20,706 nt of DNA from JAJKIP01 sp040509055 (GTDB lineage Bacteria; Bacteroidota; Bacteroidia; Chitinophagales; Chitinophagaceae), in the NCBI GenBank assembly GCA_040509055.1, contig JBEVLT010000259.1:1-20706 (forward strand), written 5' to 3'. The notes below the pieces were generated by a model, which ran no database searches, was not told the DNA's origin, and worked only from the letters and a program-made list of their open reading frames with translations. The position numbers were made by a program, and so were the translations under genes. Positions 6,522-16,800 of this stretch are shown here, one piece after another. Position 1 is the stretch's first letter. Every line of letters begins with the position of its first letter.

Positions 6522-9500
6522 TTATTCCACAACCAGTTTTTCTGTGTGGCGGAGATCTATTCCTGTCAACTTCAGCATGTATGCTCCGCGGGTAAGACTG
6601 CCAGGCAGCTGTACCGGGTAAAGAACGGATTTACCGGTATGGTTGAGCTGCTGGCGGCACACCAGCTGCCCGGCGGCGGAGTATAATTCAAGCGCATACC
6701 GGCCGGCGGCAACGCTGTCCATTCGTAAACTGAACCGTTTACCGGTAACCGGGTTAGGATACACGCTGATCGATTTACCGGGTTCCGGTGCTGTTTCGGC
6801 TTGCAGCGCCACAGTTGATTGTACCTGCGGCTCTGGTGTGCTGCGGCCGGTCGTCCTGCCGGTACCGGCATCGGATGCCGTTACTTTTACCTGGAAGCGC
6901 AGGATGGTAATATTGTCGGCGGCGGTCATTTTTACCGATACCAGGTAGATATTATCATGATCAGCATCGGCCGGGTTTTCAAGATCAGGCGCTGCCCTGA
7001 ACTCCAGCGATCCGTTGGCCGGGTTGATCCGGAAGAGGGCGCCGTCTTCTTTGTCCATCATCGTGAACGTGACCGAAGTGCCGGCATCGTCATCAGTTCC
7101 TTCCAGCGGTGTCACTTCCAATGTATTTTCAGGTATTCGTATCGTCATCGTGACCACAGGAGGATTATCGGCCAGGTCGGTAATTTTGATAGAGAAGCGC
7201 TGCACGGCCGACAGGCTGCCATCCGAAGCCTGTACCGATACCAGGTAGGTATTATCTCCGTTCGCATCTGCGGGATGCTCAAAATCAGGCGCCGTAATAA
7301 AGCTGAGTTCCCCGGTTGAAGGATTCACGGCAAACAGGATACCGTCCTTTTCGCCCAGGACGCTGTAGGTAAGCGCGGTACTGTCGCCATCGGTTGCCGT
7401 AACTGTCGACACTTGTATAGTGTTTTCCGGCAACTGCAGAGTCACCAGGGCATCCCCGTTATACGAAGTGATCGCCGGCGCATTGTCATTTACATTCGTG
7501 AGCCTGATCTTGAACCGTTGAGTAGCGCTTGAATCCCCATCCGAAGCCTTTACGGTCACGATGTATACATTATCCCCATTTATATCCCGTGGCTGCTCAA
7601 AGTTGGGTGGTGGTGTAACAAAGCTCAGTTCACCGGTGGAAGGGTTGACGCCAAATTGTGCCGCATCTTCTTCGTTCACCAGGCTGTAAGTAATTGTTGT
7701 GTTCTTATCCGAGTCAGTCGCCGTTACGGTGGCGATAACAGTGGTGGTATTTTCCGGCACCTGCAGCGTCACCGCAGCACTACCAGTATACGAAGTGATC
7801 ACCGGTGCATGATCGTTGGCATCCGTGACCTTGATCTTGAACCGCTGGGTAGCGGTCAGATCGCCGTCTGACACCTGTACGGTAACAATATAGGTATTAT
7901 CGCCATTGGCATCGCCGGGCTGCTCGAAATCCGGTGCGGTGATAAAACTCAGCTCGCCGGTTGAGCTATTGACCGTAAACTTCGCGGCATCTTCCCCTCC
8001 TGCCAGGCTATAGGTAAGCGTTCCTGCATCGGCATCCGTAGCGGTCGCCGTGGTAACCACTGTCGTATTCTCCGGTACAGGCAACGTCACGGCGGCATTG
8101 CCGCCATGCGAAGTGATCACCGGCGCCTCGTTCTGAATGGGAAGCGACAGGTATTCATAGGCCCCGATCGTTGGCGCCGTCGTGCTGCGTATTTCACCGG
8201 CATAGTCGGTAGCGATCCCGGCGGAGGACGCTCCTTTCCATATCACATACCTGCGTGCCCCTGGTTTAATGCTCAGGTCGCCTGCGGCAGCATTCGTAAA
8301 CAAAGCTGCAGGAGATATCTGTGAAGTAGCATAGAACCAACTATGTGGATCACTTTTTTCCTTCCATTGCGTGGAGTCCAGGTCGGAAGAAGCCCGTCTG
8401 CCAACTGTATTCATGTTCGCTGTCACCAGCACGTTCGTGTCTGAAGTAGCGGTCGTCCAGTTGGCATCCTGATAGTACTCCAACGTAGTATGAAAAATAT
8501 AATGAGGCCCGCTTCCACCCGTCCGCCCGTTTACCAGCAGGTTATTACGTATGGAAAAATTAGTACTTGCCCTGTTCCCAAGGGAATAAGTGATGAGGGC
8601 ACTGAAGGCAGTATTCGATGAAGCACTGCTGCTGCCGCCTATGTATATGGCATTATGATACAAGTTGTTAGCATACGACCATATTGTAGAGTTGACCCGG
8701 AAACCAGTGATTTGACAATTATTGGAAAGCCCCCCGTTGTCTAATGACACCAGGTTGTTATAGGCCATTACTACACTATTGGCAATCTCTTCGATATAGA
8801 TCCCTGAAAGCACAGTGGCGGAAGATGCCCCCAGGTCATTGGCGGAGCTCAGACCATACACCTTATTATTATAGACCCTGGTGGGGGATGTTGCTGTTGC
8901 CGTCACCAGGTGTATCCCATGAACGGTTTTGCTTGTCCCGGCAACAGGGCTTATGGGCCCGGTGCCCGTAAGGCGCAATCCGCTCACCATATTACCGGAC
9001 ACTTCCATAAGACCGCCCCGCTGAAGTGCGTAAATTCCCGTGAGTTCATGTGGAGTACCTGAACCTGCGAATTCAGGAGGAGTAAAGGGTGTTAAGGAAG
9101 CCGACGAGATACCCGAGACCTGATTATTCTTAACCAAAAGGGTAGAAGAGCAGGATACCCGGATGCCGGCGGCCGAGGTCTGAATGGTTTTACCGGCATA
9201 TCCCATGGCTACCCCGGCAACTGTATTGTTGATACAACTAAGCGATAAATCCATGGTGAAATTAATACCCAAAAAATTGACCGGCAGGGTATCGCCGGCA
9301 ACCCGGATATTATCGGGCATGGTCATGCTCCCGATGCTATTTTCGCTGATAACAAATGGCTCCGTGCTTACGCTTCCCCCCTCAGGAAATCCATAAATTC
9401 CGGCTACGTCACAGGCTTTGGTTGTCTTTCCTGCAAGCGTGATGCCGCCTATCCTGTTCCCGGCAATAATCCCGGGGTAGTTAGCCATAAATGCAATCAT

Positions 9501-10694
9501 ATTGGTCCTGACATATTCTGTTCCGCCACCGGCGGTTATTTTTATATCGTCATGGCCATCCGGGTTCCCTATCGTGTTATTCTTCACATCCATCTTTGCT
9601 ATGGTGTATATACCTGCAAAAATGCCCGGGAAAGCATTGAACTGGTCACGAACTGTGATATCGATATTCCGTATTGTATTCTGGTTGCATATATTCTGGT
9701 CACCGAAGGGAGCTGCGCGCATGCCATAAAATATTCCTGTTACAGCACAAGCGCTATTGGCGGCACTGGCGATCGTCAACGGCGCTCCCCCGCACTGCGG
9801 TGCAGAACCACCAATGAAATTATTCGCGATCGTCAGCCGGTTGGTCGTCCATTCAGCCGCAGAAATCCCGTATAGGGCAGTTCCGCCCGGTGCATTCAGC
9901 AGTGGTTGTTCCTGGTAAATGCTGTTGTGCGTGATCAAAGCATCTGTTGTGCCCTGCACAAGCTGGATGCCATAGGCGCTGCCGCCGCTATTGTAAAAGT
10001 TGAAAATAGCATTGTGGTCAAATTTATTCCCGGTGGTGGTTTCTGAACCATAAGAGAGAATACCATTGACCGGCCGTGCAGGCGTAGAAACATCGGTCCG
10101 GTCCCTGATGGCACAATAGCTGATGGTATTGTTGTCATTGCCCTGCGCACCCGGATTAGCGATATACACTACCCCTGCCCAATCGGTCTGTCCTTCCAGC
10201 TGCAGGTAAGTGAACGTATTATTTTGCGCATCGTTCTGCAAACGAATGGCAGCCTCCGCATTGATGGTAGCCGTATTCCGGATCAGCCAGGCGATACCCC
10301 CTGTTCCCCCTGCCCTGCCATCCAGAATGATGCGGTCGGTACCGTTGAAAGTAATAAGCGACTGTATACCCGGATTGCCGGACGTAGTACGCATGCTCAC
10401 GCCTGCTTTGGGCCGGATGGTCACCGTCCAGCTTCCGGATGTATTGAATTGGTTGAAGACGATGGGAAGGGTCTCAGTGGCACCATCGTAATCGCTGTCC
10501 AGCTCAAAGACCACGTTGCCGGTAACGGTATAACCGGCATTGTTGAGCACAGCGGCCACATCGGTCAGGTTTTTATAGGTCTGGCTGCTGCCGACCAGGT
10601 AGGTGCCGGACAAAGACCCGATCGGGTGATCCCCGGCGCGAAGGTCAGACACGAAGCAGAATGCAACCAGGATAAGCAGTAAGTGTTTTTGCAT
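6522..10694 (-). CDS. Secreted beta-helix/cadherin-repeat protein with T9SS sorting domain (module 2)
   Basis: The protein is 1390 aa. The signal peptide covers residues 1-20, leaving a mature N-terminus GDHPIGS. Residues about 110-845 form a right-handed parallel beta-helix-like region with many asparagine-ladder rungs (for example ITHNSIY, IANNFIGG, VKNNTIGN, SCINNTVAG, VYNNKVYGL, LYHNAIYIGG), ending in APTIGAYEY. Four cadherin-type repeats follow at about 856-961, 962-1071, 1072-1177 and 1178-1275. The T9SS C-terminal domain is 1307-1390, with YPNPVTGKRF at 1312-1321. It is a full-length paralog of the module 3 protein. Its third repeat instead resembles repeat 2 of the module 1 protein. 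I see no catalytic signature, so I call it a probable surface adhesin or polysaccharide-binding protein. An enzymatic beta-helix, such as a lyase, cannot be excluded. Confidence 0.9.
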   Translation of the reverse strand: MQKHLLLILVAFCFVSDLRAGDHPIGSLSGTYLVGSSQTYKNLTDVAAVLNNAGYTVTGNVVFELDSDYDGATETLPIVFNQFNTSGSWTVTIRPKAGVSMRTTSGNPGIQSLITFNGTDRIILDGRAGGTGGIAWLIRNTATINAEAAIRLQNDAQNNTFTYLQLEGQTDWAGVVYIANPGAQGNDNNTISYCAIRDRTDVSTPARPVNGILSYGSETTTGNKFDHNAIFNFYNSGGSAYGIQLVQGTTDALITHNSIYQEQPLLNAPGGTALYGISAAEWTTNRLTIANNFIGGSAPQCGGAPLTIASAANSACAVTGIFYGMRAAPFGDQNICNQNTIRNIDITVRDQFNAFPGIFAGIYTIAKMDVKNNTIGNPDGHDDIKITAGGGTEYVRTNMIAFMANYPGIIAGNRIGGITLAGKTTKACDVAGIYGFPEGGSVSTEPFVISENSIGSMTMPDNIRVAGDTLPVNFLGINFTMDLSLSCINNTVAGVAMGYAGKTIQTSAAGIRVSCSSTLLVKNNQVSGISSASLTPFTPPEFAGSGTPHELTGIYALQRGGLMEVSGNMVSGLRLTGTGPISPVAGTSKTVHGIHLVTATATSPTRVYNNKVYGLSSANDLGASSATVLSGIYIEEIANSVVMAYNNLVSLDNGGLSNNCQITGFRVNSTIWSYANNLYHNAIYIGGSSSASSNTAFSALITYSLGNRASTNFSIRNNLLVNGRTGGSGPHYIFHTTLEYYQDANWTTATSDTNVLVTANMNTVGRRASSDLDSTQWKEKSDPHSWFYATSQISPAALFTNAAAGDLSIKPGARRYVIWKGASSAGIATDYAGEIRSTTAPTIGAYEYLSLPIQNEAPVITSHGGNAAVTLPVPENTTVVTTATATDADAGTLTYSLAGGEDAAKFTVNSSTGELSFITAPDFEQPGDANGDNTYIVTVQVSDGDLTATQRFKIKVTDANDHAPVITSYTGSAAVTLQVPENTTTVIATVTATDSDKNTTITYSLVNEEDAAQFGVNPSTGELSFVTPPPNFEQPRDINGDNVYIVTVKASDGDSSATQRFKIRLTNVNDNAPAITSYNGDALVTLQLPENTIQVSTVTATDGDSTALTYSVLGEKDGILFAVNPSTGELSFITAPDFEHPADANGDNTYLVSVQASDGSLSAVQRFSIKITDLADNPPVVTMTIRIPENTLEVTPLEGTDDDAGTSVTFTMMDKEDGALFRINPANGSLEFRAAPDLENPADADHDNIYLVSVKMTAADNITILRFQVKVTASDAGTGRTTGRSTPEPQVQSTVALQAETAPEPGKSISVYPNPVTGKRFSLRMDSVAAGRYALELYSAAGQLVCRQQLNHTGKSVLYPVQLPGSLTRGAYMLKLTGIDLRHTEKLVVE
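6870..8129 (-). repeat. Four tandem cadherin-type repeats (module 2 protein)
   Basis: These encode residues 856-1275. The order of types is: TLTYSLAGGEDAAKF type, DKNTTITYSLVNEEDAA type, TDGDSTALTYS type (as in module 1 repeat 2), and a terminal short type that is the most diverged of the family (TMMDKEDGALF). Confidence 0.85.
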
Positions 10695-10751
10695 GGGTTC
10701 AGTTTTAGCCGGTCATTCAGGAAAAGAAAAGAGCCCGTGTTTACAGGCGGA

Positions 10752-10782
10752 GATAAGATTTGCCGGTTCGGGGATAAAAATA
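10752..10782 (-). promoter_or_regulatory. Conserved leader/-7 element of the module 2 secreted gene
   Basis: This 31-bp stretch is identical at 30 of 31 positions to 18141-18171 in module 3 (it begins GATAAGATTTGCCGGTTC on the plus strand), while the sequence between it and each start codon has diverged. Its outer end is the octamer 10775-10782, which reads TATTTTTA on the minus strand: the candidate -7 box, about 81 nt before the start codon. The rest would be the first transcribed bases. Confidence 0.5.
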
Positions 10783-10809
10783 GAAGACGGGCTCACGCGA
10801 AAAACTGAA

Positions 10810-10863
10810 AGTATAGCGCCCCGCATGGTTTAGTATAGCGAAGCCGGGATTATCGTAGATTTG
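10810..10863. promoter_or_regulatory. Candidate LytTR operator array, three direct repeats (module 2)
   Basis: Repeats begin at 10810 (AGTATAGCG), 10832 (AGTATAGCG, identical) and 10854 (CGTAGATTT), 22 bp apart each time. The first is exactly 28 bp from the secreted gene's TAAAAATA block. The third contains the TAGATTTG promoter box of the regulator gene. Perfect 9-bp identity of the first two repeats at two-helical-turn spacing fits binding by a LytTR dimer or oligomer. Confidence 0.68.
10856..10863 (+). promoter_or_regulatory. -7 promoter box of the module 2 LytTR regulator
   Basis: TAGATTTG, an exact TAnnTTTG match, ends 34 nt before the ATG at 10898. It is embedded in the third operator repeat, so a bound regulator should affect its own transcription. 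Confidence 0.65.
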
Positions 10864-10897
10864 AGCTGTCATTGCAACCGAAAATTCCCCGCGAAGT

Positions 10898-11653
10898 ATG
10901 ATCTACACCTGCATCGTAGCCGACGATGATGACATCGAAAGAGAAGCGCTGGCGGCCCTGCTGAAAAAAATACCGGCCATACACATCCTTGCTTCCTGCG
11001 AATCTGCGCTTGAAGTCATGGATATCCTGCGCTCCCAAAAACCGGATATCATTTTTTCCGATATCGACATGCCCGACATCACCGGCATGGAACTGCTGAA
11101 AAGCCTTAAGAACCCGCCGGCCTTTGTTTTTATTACTTCCTATGCCGGTTATGCGGCAGAGAGCTATGAGCTGGATGCCGTGGATTATATCGTAAAGCCG
11201 GTCACGCTGCCCCGTCTTACAAAGGCTGTTAATAAAACCATCGAGTACCTGGAGCTCAGGCAGGAATCAGCAGCGCAGCCGTTGGCCGAAAACGCCCCGC
11301 CTGCGGCGAACGGGGCCGATTTTTTTTATATCAAGGAAAACAAGGGGTATACCCGGCTGCTTCATACCCAGGTGGCCTATATCGAGAGCCTGGGAGATTT
11401 CTGTAAGATCTATACCGTGGAAGGCAGGACGCACATGGTGCTGGTCAATATGAAGAACCTTGCCGCACAACTGCCGGACGCTGTTTTTCTCAGGATCCAA
11501 AAACAGTTTATCGTGAACCTGGCCTATGTCTGCATGGTCGACTCCGAAAGCGTAGAGCTGACCGGGAACCATAAATTGCCTTACGACCCGGCTTATAAGC
11601 AAAAACTGCTGGACAGAACGGTGAATATGAAGCTGATCACCCGTTTTCTTTAG
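10898..11653 (+). CDS. LytTR-family response regulator (module 2)
   Basis: The protein is 251 aa. The receiver domain has DDDD at 9-12, phospho-acceptor D55 in FSDIDMPD, T80 in FITS, and K100 in DYIVKP. The LytTR domain begins at FFYIKENKGYTRLL and ends DRTVNMKLITRF. It is collinear with the other two regulators. Differences cluster in the alanine/proline-rich linker and in the LytTR half (for example FIVNLAYVCMVDSESVELTGN), where target specificity would be set. It starts at the ATG 34 nt after the TAGATTTG box. It is divergent from the module 2 secreted gene and convergent, with overlapping stop codons, with kinase 2. Confidence 0.93.
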   Translation: MIYTCIVADDDDIEREALAALLKKIPAIHILASCESALEVMDILRSQKPDIIFSDIDMPDITGMELLKSLKNPPAFVFITSYAGYAAESYELDAVDYIVKPVTLPRLTKAVNKTIEYLELRQESAAQPLAENAPPAANGADFFYIKENKGYTRLLHTQVAYIESLGDFCKIYTVEGRTHMVLVNMKNLAAQLPDAVFLRIQKQFIVNLAYVCMVDSESVELTGNHKLPYDPAYKQKLLDRTVNMKLITRFL

Positions 11654-13680
11654 GCAGGTAATGTCACCGAAACAACGGTCCCTGTACCCGGCCCGCTTTC
11701 CACCTGCAGGCTCCCGTTCATCATAGCCGCAAAGGTTCGGCACAGGTAAATGCCCAGCCCGGTCCCCTTCTCCTTCAATGTACCGCTGATGCTGCGCAAT
11801 ACTTCCAGATCGCTGCTGTTGATCTTCTCCACGTAATCTTCAGGCATACCGGCGCCTTTGTCACGTACCTGTATGATTACCTGGCCCGGCCCGGCTTCCC
11901 GGCCACTTATCCTGACATCACCACCCGGATGGCTGTATTTGATCGCATTGCTCAGCAGGTTGCGGAGCACCACCTGCAGCATATCCCGGTCAATCGTGGC
12001 TGCCAGTTCCGGTGGTATTTCGTTCGCCAGCTTTATTCCTTTTTCTTCCGCCAGGCCGGCGGTATTGCCGATCGCTTTTTCTGCTATGTCCCGTATCCCC
12101 GCCCATTGCAGGAAGGGACGGAAGCCCTGCAGCTGGCTGGCCGCCCAGTTCAGCATATTTTCCATCATGCCCGATGTATAAGCCAGCTTTTTCTTCAATT
12201 GGTTGGAGAACCGGATCAGCGACTCTTTCGACTGATCGGTTTCTTCGAGCACGGTGACAAATGCCGACAACGCATTTACCGGCGCACGCATATCATGACT
12301 GATCACGCTGAACAGCCTGTTCTTCACATGATTCAGCTGCTCCAGTTCCTCTTTCTGGTGTTCCAGTTCCTCTTTCTGCGCCGATATCTGCCGGTTCAGC
12401 CGGGATGTTTTCCGGAAAATATAATAGAAGACGGCAATGATCAATACAGCGATCACCGCAAGGCTGATCGTGATCAGCAGGTAGGTCCTGTTCAGCTGGT
12501 TGTTCTTCTTCAGCAGGGCGATCTCCAGTTCTTTTTCCTTGTCCCTGATCTGCTGCGTCACGTTGGTCTGCAGCGCCGCACTTTCCGCATCCCGGATAGA
12601 GTCGCGCATCGTAATATATTCTTTGTAATAGTGATGCTCTTCCGGCAACCGGCCGGCATGCCTGTAATACTCCGACATCAGCTTCCTCCAGGATAGGGTA
12701 GCTGCAGGATTGGCGAGCGTGTCCAGGCCTGTCCTGAGTTGTTGCAGCACCGTAAACATATCCGCATACCGGTATTGCCTGGCATATACTTCCGCCAGCT
12801 GTGCCTGCGCCAGCTGGGCATCCATATTGTCATAACGCTTCCCGACATTGACAGCGATACTTTTTTTAAAAAGGTCGGCGGCTGTATCCAGCTTATTTTG
12901 CGCCACGTATACCTTGGCCATATTGCCCCATACCACCGCCCTTGCCATGTCTTGCTGGAAACCCAGGGAATCCCTGTGTTGCTCCAGCACGGTAAGCGCC
13001 CGGTTAAAATAAGCCAATGCGCTGTCGTATTGCTTTGTCTTCACATAGCACAGCCCGATATTACCGGCAATTTCCTGCCGCCTGTAGGCAACAGCAGCAA
13101 CCGGTCTCCGGCAGGAAGAATATTGCTCAAACGACTCTTTAAAATAGCTGCTGCTTTCCGGATATTTCTGCTGGCGGTACAATACCATGGCCAGGCTGTA
13201 ACTGTAATCGGCCACCTCGCAGCTGGTCAGGTTGGCAAAAGCCCATTGCTTTGCCTTGAGATAATACTCGTATGCCTGGTTATAATTTTCCTGGAAAAGC
13301 GCCAGCTCGGCTTTCCTGCATAAAGAATTAAAATAGACGGTGGGGTATTGTGTCGTTAAGCGATGGCGTTCCAGATACCCGATCGCCGAATCGAGGTAGA
13401 GAGCGGCCTTGGCGTTATCCTTCCTGACCAATGTATTGAGGGAATACATAAAATCATACCGCATAAACGAAAAAATGACAGGAGGGTCTTTCAGCGAATG
13501 CACAATGGAATCGTAGATGTAAATAGCGCTGTCGGCGTCGGAAGCAGCAAATGGCCGCCCCGCCGGCTCGATGGTCCGGAAATACGCCTCCAGCTCCCGG
13601 GCTTCCTCCACGGGTTTTTGCTCCCGGTGACGACAGGTTATCAAAGACAAACAGGTAAACAGCAAAAAAGCATTGCGCAT
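11650..13680 (-). CDS. TPR-containing HisKA sensor histidine kinase (module 2)
   Basis: The protein is 676 aa. The N-terminal hydrophobic segment ends LITC (C16), a weak lipobox. A TPR-like sensor region spans about residues 125-345, and one membrane helix lies at about 400-422. The coiled coil has two heptads, QKEELEH and QKEELEQ (435-448), one more than kinase 1. The phosphorylated histidine is H462 in SHDMRAPVN. The ATP-binding motifs are NLLSNAIKYS, DKGAGM and GTGLGI. The residue four after the histidine is Ala rather than the Thr/Asn associated with phosphatase activity in HisKA kinases, so this paralog may be biased towards kinase activity; that is inference. Its stop codon overlaps that of the module 2 regulator (11650-11653). 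The gene follows the module 3 secreted gene in the same direction, but a terminator lies between them. Confidence 0.92.
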   Translation of the reverse strand: MRNAFLLFTCLSLITCRHREQKPVEEARELEAYFRTIEPAGRPFAASDADSAIYIYDSIVHSLKDPPVIFSFMRYDFMYSLNTLVRKDNAKAALYLDSAIGYLERHRLTTQYPTVYFNSLCRKAELALFQENYNQAYEYYLKAKQWAFANLTSCEVADYSYSLAMVLYRQQKYPESSSYFKESFEQYSSCRRPVAAVAYRRQEIAGNIGLCYVKTKQYDSALAYFNRALTVLEQHRDSLGFQQDMARAVVWGNMAKVYVAQNKLDTAADLFKKSIAVNVGKRYDNMDAQLAQAQLAEVYARQYRYADMFTVLQQLRTGLDTLANPAATLSWRKLMSEYYRHAGRLPEEHHYYKEYITMRDSIRDAESAALQTNVTQQIRDKEKELEIALLKKNNQLNRTYLLITISLAVIAVLIIAVFYYIFRKTSRLNRQISAQKEELEHQKEELEQLNHVKNRLFSVISHDMRAPVNALSAFVTVLEETDQSKESLIRFSNQLKKKLAYTSGMMENMLNWAASQLQGFRPFLQWAGIRDIAEKAIGNTAGLAEEKGIKLANEIPPELAATIDRDMLQVVLRNLLSNAIKYSHPGGDVRISGREAGPGQVIIQVRDKGAGMPEDYVEKINSSDLEVLRSISGTLKEKGTGLGIYLCRTFAAMMNGSLQVESGPGTGTVVSVTLPA
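12337..12378 (-). repeat. Two 21-bp heptad repeats in the kinase 2 coiled coil
   Basis: The units encode QKEELEH and QKEELEQ. At DNA level the plus strand shows TCCAGTTCCTCTTTCTG at 12341 and again at 12362, exactly 21 bp apart. Kinase 1 has one unit (4996-5016) and kinase 3 has three. Confidence 0.85.
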
Positions 13681-13714
13681 GGGACGGTGCCGGGTAAAGC
13701 AGGAGAAGGTCGGT

Positions 13715-13764
13715 GGTTAAAGGCTGGGTAAATATAGGGCAAACCGGTAAGTATTTACACTTAC
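13715..13764 (-). promoter_or_regulatory. Conserved block upstream of kinase 2 (probable promoter/operator)
   Basis: This is the counterpart of 6351-6400, identical at 45 of 50 positions. It retains the minus-strand TATATTTA and the palindrome-like GTAAGTATTTAC. It lies 35-84 bp upstream of the kinase 2 start codon. Confidence 0.5.
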
Positions 13765-13830
13765 AGGCCGGGAGGACCGGAATTCAGCAATTCAGGGCGG
13801 GAACCGGGAGATTTTACAGATTGCCGCATA

Positions 13831-13857
13831 TAAAAGGCCGCTCCTTTCGAAGCGGCC
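13831..13857 (-). terminator. Intrinsic terminator of the module 3 secreted protein gene
   Basis: Same 7-bp GGCCGCT/AGCGGCC stem (13851-13857 with 13836-13842) and 8-nt loop as the other two, 28 bp after the stop codon. The T tract is shorter (TTTTA), so it may be leakier. Confidence 0.8.
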
Positions 13858-13884
13858 GGCGGTGGAGTGGCTTTTCAAAATCGT

Positions 13885-16800
13885 TTATTCTACAACCAGT
13901 GTTTCCGTGTGCCGGAAGCTGCTCCCTTCCAGTTTCAGCACATACGCGCCAGGGGCCAGGCTGGCCGGCAGCTGCACCGGGTACAGCGCGGATTTCCCGG
14001 TATGGCTGAGCCGTTGCCGGCATACGAACTGCCCTCCCGTCGTGCAGAGCTCCAGCGTGTATGGGCCGGCAGCAATGCTGTCCAACCGCAGGTTGAACCG
14101 CTTGCCCGTCACCGGGTTGGGATAAACCCTGATCGCTTTGGGCTTTGCCCCGGGCACGGCTTCCATTTGCAGCACCACGGTTGACTGTACCTGTGGCTCA
14201 GGAGTATTTCGGCCGGTCATGCGGGCATCGGGTCCGTCAGTATCCGTCACTGAAATATTCAGCTTCAGGATGGTGGGCAACGCGCCATCAAACATCCGGA
14301 TGGCTACGGCATAGACGTTATCCCCGTTAGCATCGGCAGGGTGCTCAAAGTCCGGCGGGGCAATAAAGCTCAGTATGCCTGTTGCCGGATCGAAGGAGAA
14401 CAAAGCGCCGTCTCCTTCCGGTTCTATGCCGATGGTAACGCCCGCGTCGGCATCCGTAGCACCCAGCGTGGTCACTACCAGGGTATTTTCAGGCACCTGC
14501 GTGGTGGAGGTGATGATCAGGGGGCTGTCGTTGATATTGGTCACTTTGACCCCAAAGCGTTGGGTAGCTGTGAAATTCCCGTCTGAAGCCTGCACGGTTA
14601 CGATATAGCTATTATCATGGTTGCCGTCTGCCGGTTGTTCATAATCGGGCGGGGTAATAAAACGCAGCACGCCGGTGACAGGATCCACCGTAAATAAAGC
14701 GCCGTCCTCACTGCTTACAATACTGTACCGGATCACAGTACCGGCATCGCCATCGGTAGCGGCTACGGTATCCACGGCGGTTGTTGTGTTTTCTGCTACC
14801 TGTAAGCTTACTACATCCTTTCCTTCGTGGGAGGTGATCACCGGCGCCAGGTCGTTGACATCCTGTACTTTGATCTTGAAGCGCTGGGTAGCTGACGAAT
14901 CGCCATCCGAGGCTTTTGCAGTTACCACGTACACGTTATCGCTGTTGTTATCGCCAGGCTGCTCATAGTCAGGCACAGCCAGGAAGCTGAGCGCTCCTGT
15001 AGAAGGATTGACAGTAAATTTTGCCGCATCTTCTTCATTCACCAGGCTGTAAGTGATCGTCGTGTTCTTATCCACGTCGGTGGCCGTTACTGTAGCAATT
15101 GTACCTGTGATGTTTTCCGGAACCCTCAACGATACCGCTGCATCGCTATTGTAGGACGTGATGACCGGCGCATGATCGTTCGCGTCCGTCACTTTGATCT
15201 TGAAGCGTTGGACCACGGGAGAATCCCCATCGGAAGCCTGTACGGTAACGAGATACACATTATCGCCATTGGCATCGCCCGGCTGTTCAAAATCAGGAGC
15301 TGCCAGAAAGCCCAGCTCGCCTGTAGCGCTGTTCACGGTAAACTTCGCCGCATCTTCCCCGCCTGCCAGGCTATACACCAGCGTATTGTCATCTTCAGCA
15401 GCAACGGTTGCGACCGCTGTCGTGTTTTCCGGCACCTGCAGGGTCGCGCTTGCATTTCCACCGTACGAGGTGATCACCGGCGCCGTGCTCTGCGCCACAT
15501 CTTCATAGGCCCCTATTGTAGGTGCAGTCGTGCTTCGCAACTGGCCTGTGATATCTGTCGTGATCCCGGAGGAAGCCGTTCCTTTTCCTGTTACATATGC
15601 TCCGGCGCTCCTTTTAATGCCCAGGTCGCCGGCCGCAGGATTGACAAACAGGTTAGCCGGGGCAAGCTGGGAAACGCCATAAAACCAGCTATGCGCATCG
15701 CTTTTTGTTTTCCATTGCGTGGTATCGAAATCGGCTGTGCCACGCACGGCAATCTTATTGACATTACCGGTGATCAGTACATTCATATCGGAAGTAGCAG
15801 TGGTCCAACCTGTACCAGGGGTATTCAGGACATCCCTGAAAATATAATGAGCGCCGGCGCCACCGGTACGCTCATTTACCAGCAGGTTGTTGCGGTGGAT
15901 AAGGTTTGCAACTGAACTGGCTGTACTTTTCACTTTGGACCAGGTCATTACAGCGCTTATCGCTCCATTTGAAGCAATCCCGGCATTCCCGCCTATATAG
16001 ATAGAATTGTGGTACAATGTAAGATACGGAGCACCGTTCGGCATCCGGAAACGAATCCCCCTGATCTCGCAATTATTGTTATTGGTACCGTTATCCAGCG
16101 CGATCAGGTTGTTGTAAATAGCAGTCGGGTTGCCCCAATCGTTATCAGTTTGTGCGTCTATTCCCGAAACGATGGTGGAGGTTGACGCGCCGGGGTTATT
16201 GGCGGAAGTCAGATCATAAATCCTGTTATTATAGATCTCCGCCTTTGAACCCGGCAGCAGTATCCCGCAAACATGGCTGTTGTCGACGGACCTGCCATTC
16301 ATAAGGGCCGTGCTGGTCAATCGTAATCTCCTGATGGTGTTATTGGACACAATAGATGAAGTCGCCTGTATCAAAAGGCCCTGGAAGGAAGCAAAAATGG
16401 GTTCAGGATCAGGTGTAATCGCCCCTCCCGCCTGATTGATCGTCGAGGAAAGAGAGGAAATATCCGATACCAGGTTATGATCAACAAGCGCCATAGGTGA
16501 CCATGAGATCCATATCCCCGTTGTCATGGGTATGCTGGAGGCATTTGCCCCGGAATAGCCGAGGTAGACACCGGCCACCGTATTATTGGTACAGCTGATG
16601 CTAACCGGCATACCCATCGAAATGCCGATGAAACGCATGGGTATGGACGCCGAAATACACCGGATATTATCGCTGATAGTGGCACTGCCGACCGTGTTAT
16701 TGCTAACAGTAAAAGATGGCGGAGCATAGTTATTGAAGCCGGCCTGGATCCCGTAAAGCGTACCCATACGCCCCGATGTTTGTACCCCTCCCACGGTAAT

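Larger units (their letters stand above)
6467..13764. repeat. Module 2 of three tandem modules
   Basis: Same gene order and orientation as modules 1 and 3. Its secreted protein shares the beta-helix N-terminal half with module 3. Confidence 0.85.

Noticed and set aside
11929..12696. Rightward open frame of 255 aa antisense to kinase 2, with similar ones opposite kinases 1 and 3
   Set aside because: Shadow of the kinase codons; composition is low in recognisable motifs and the frames differ among the three paralogs.
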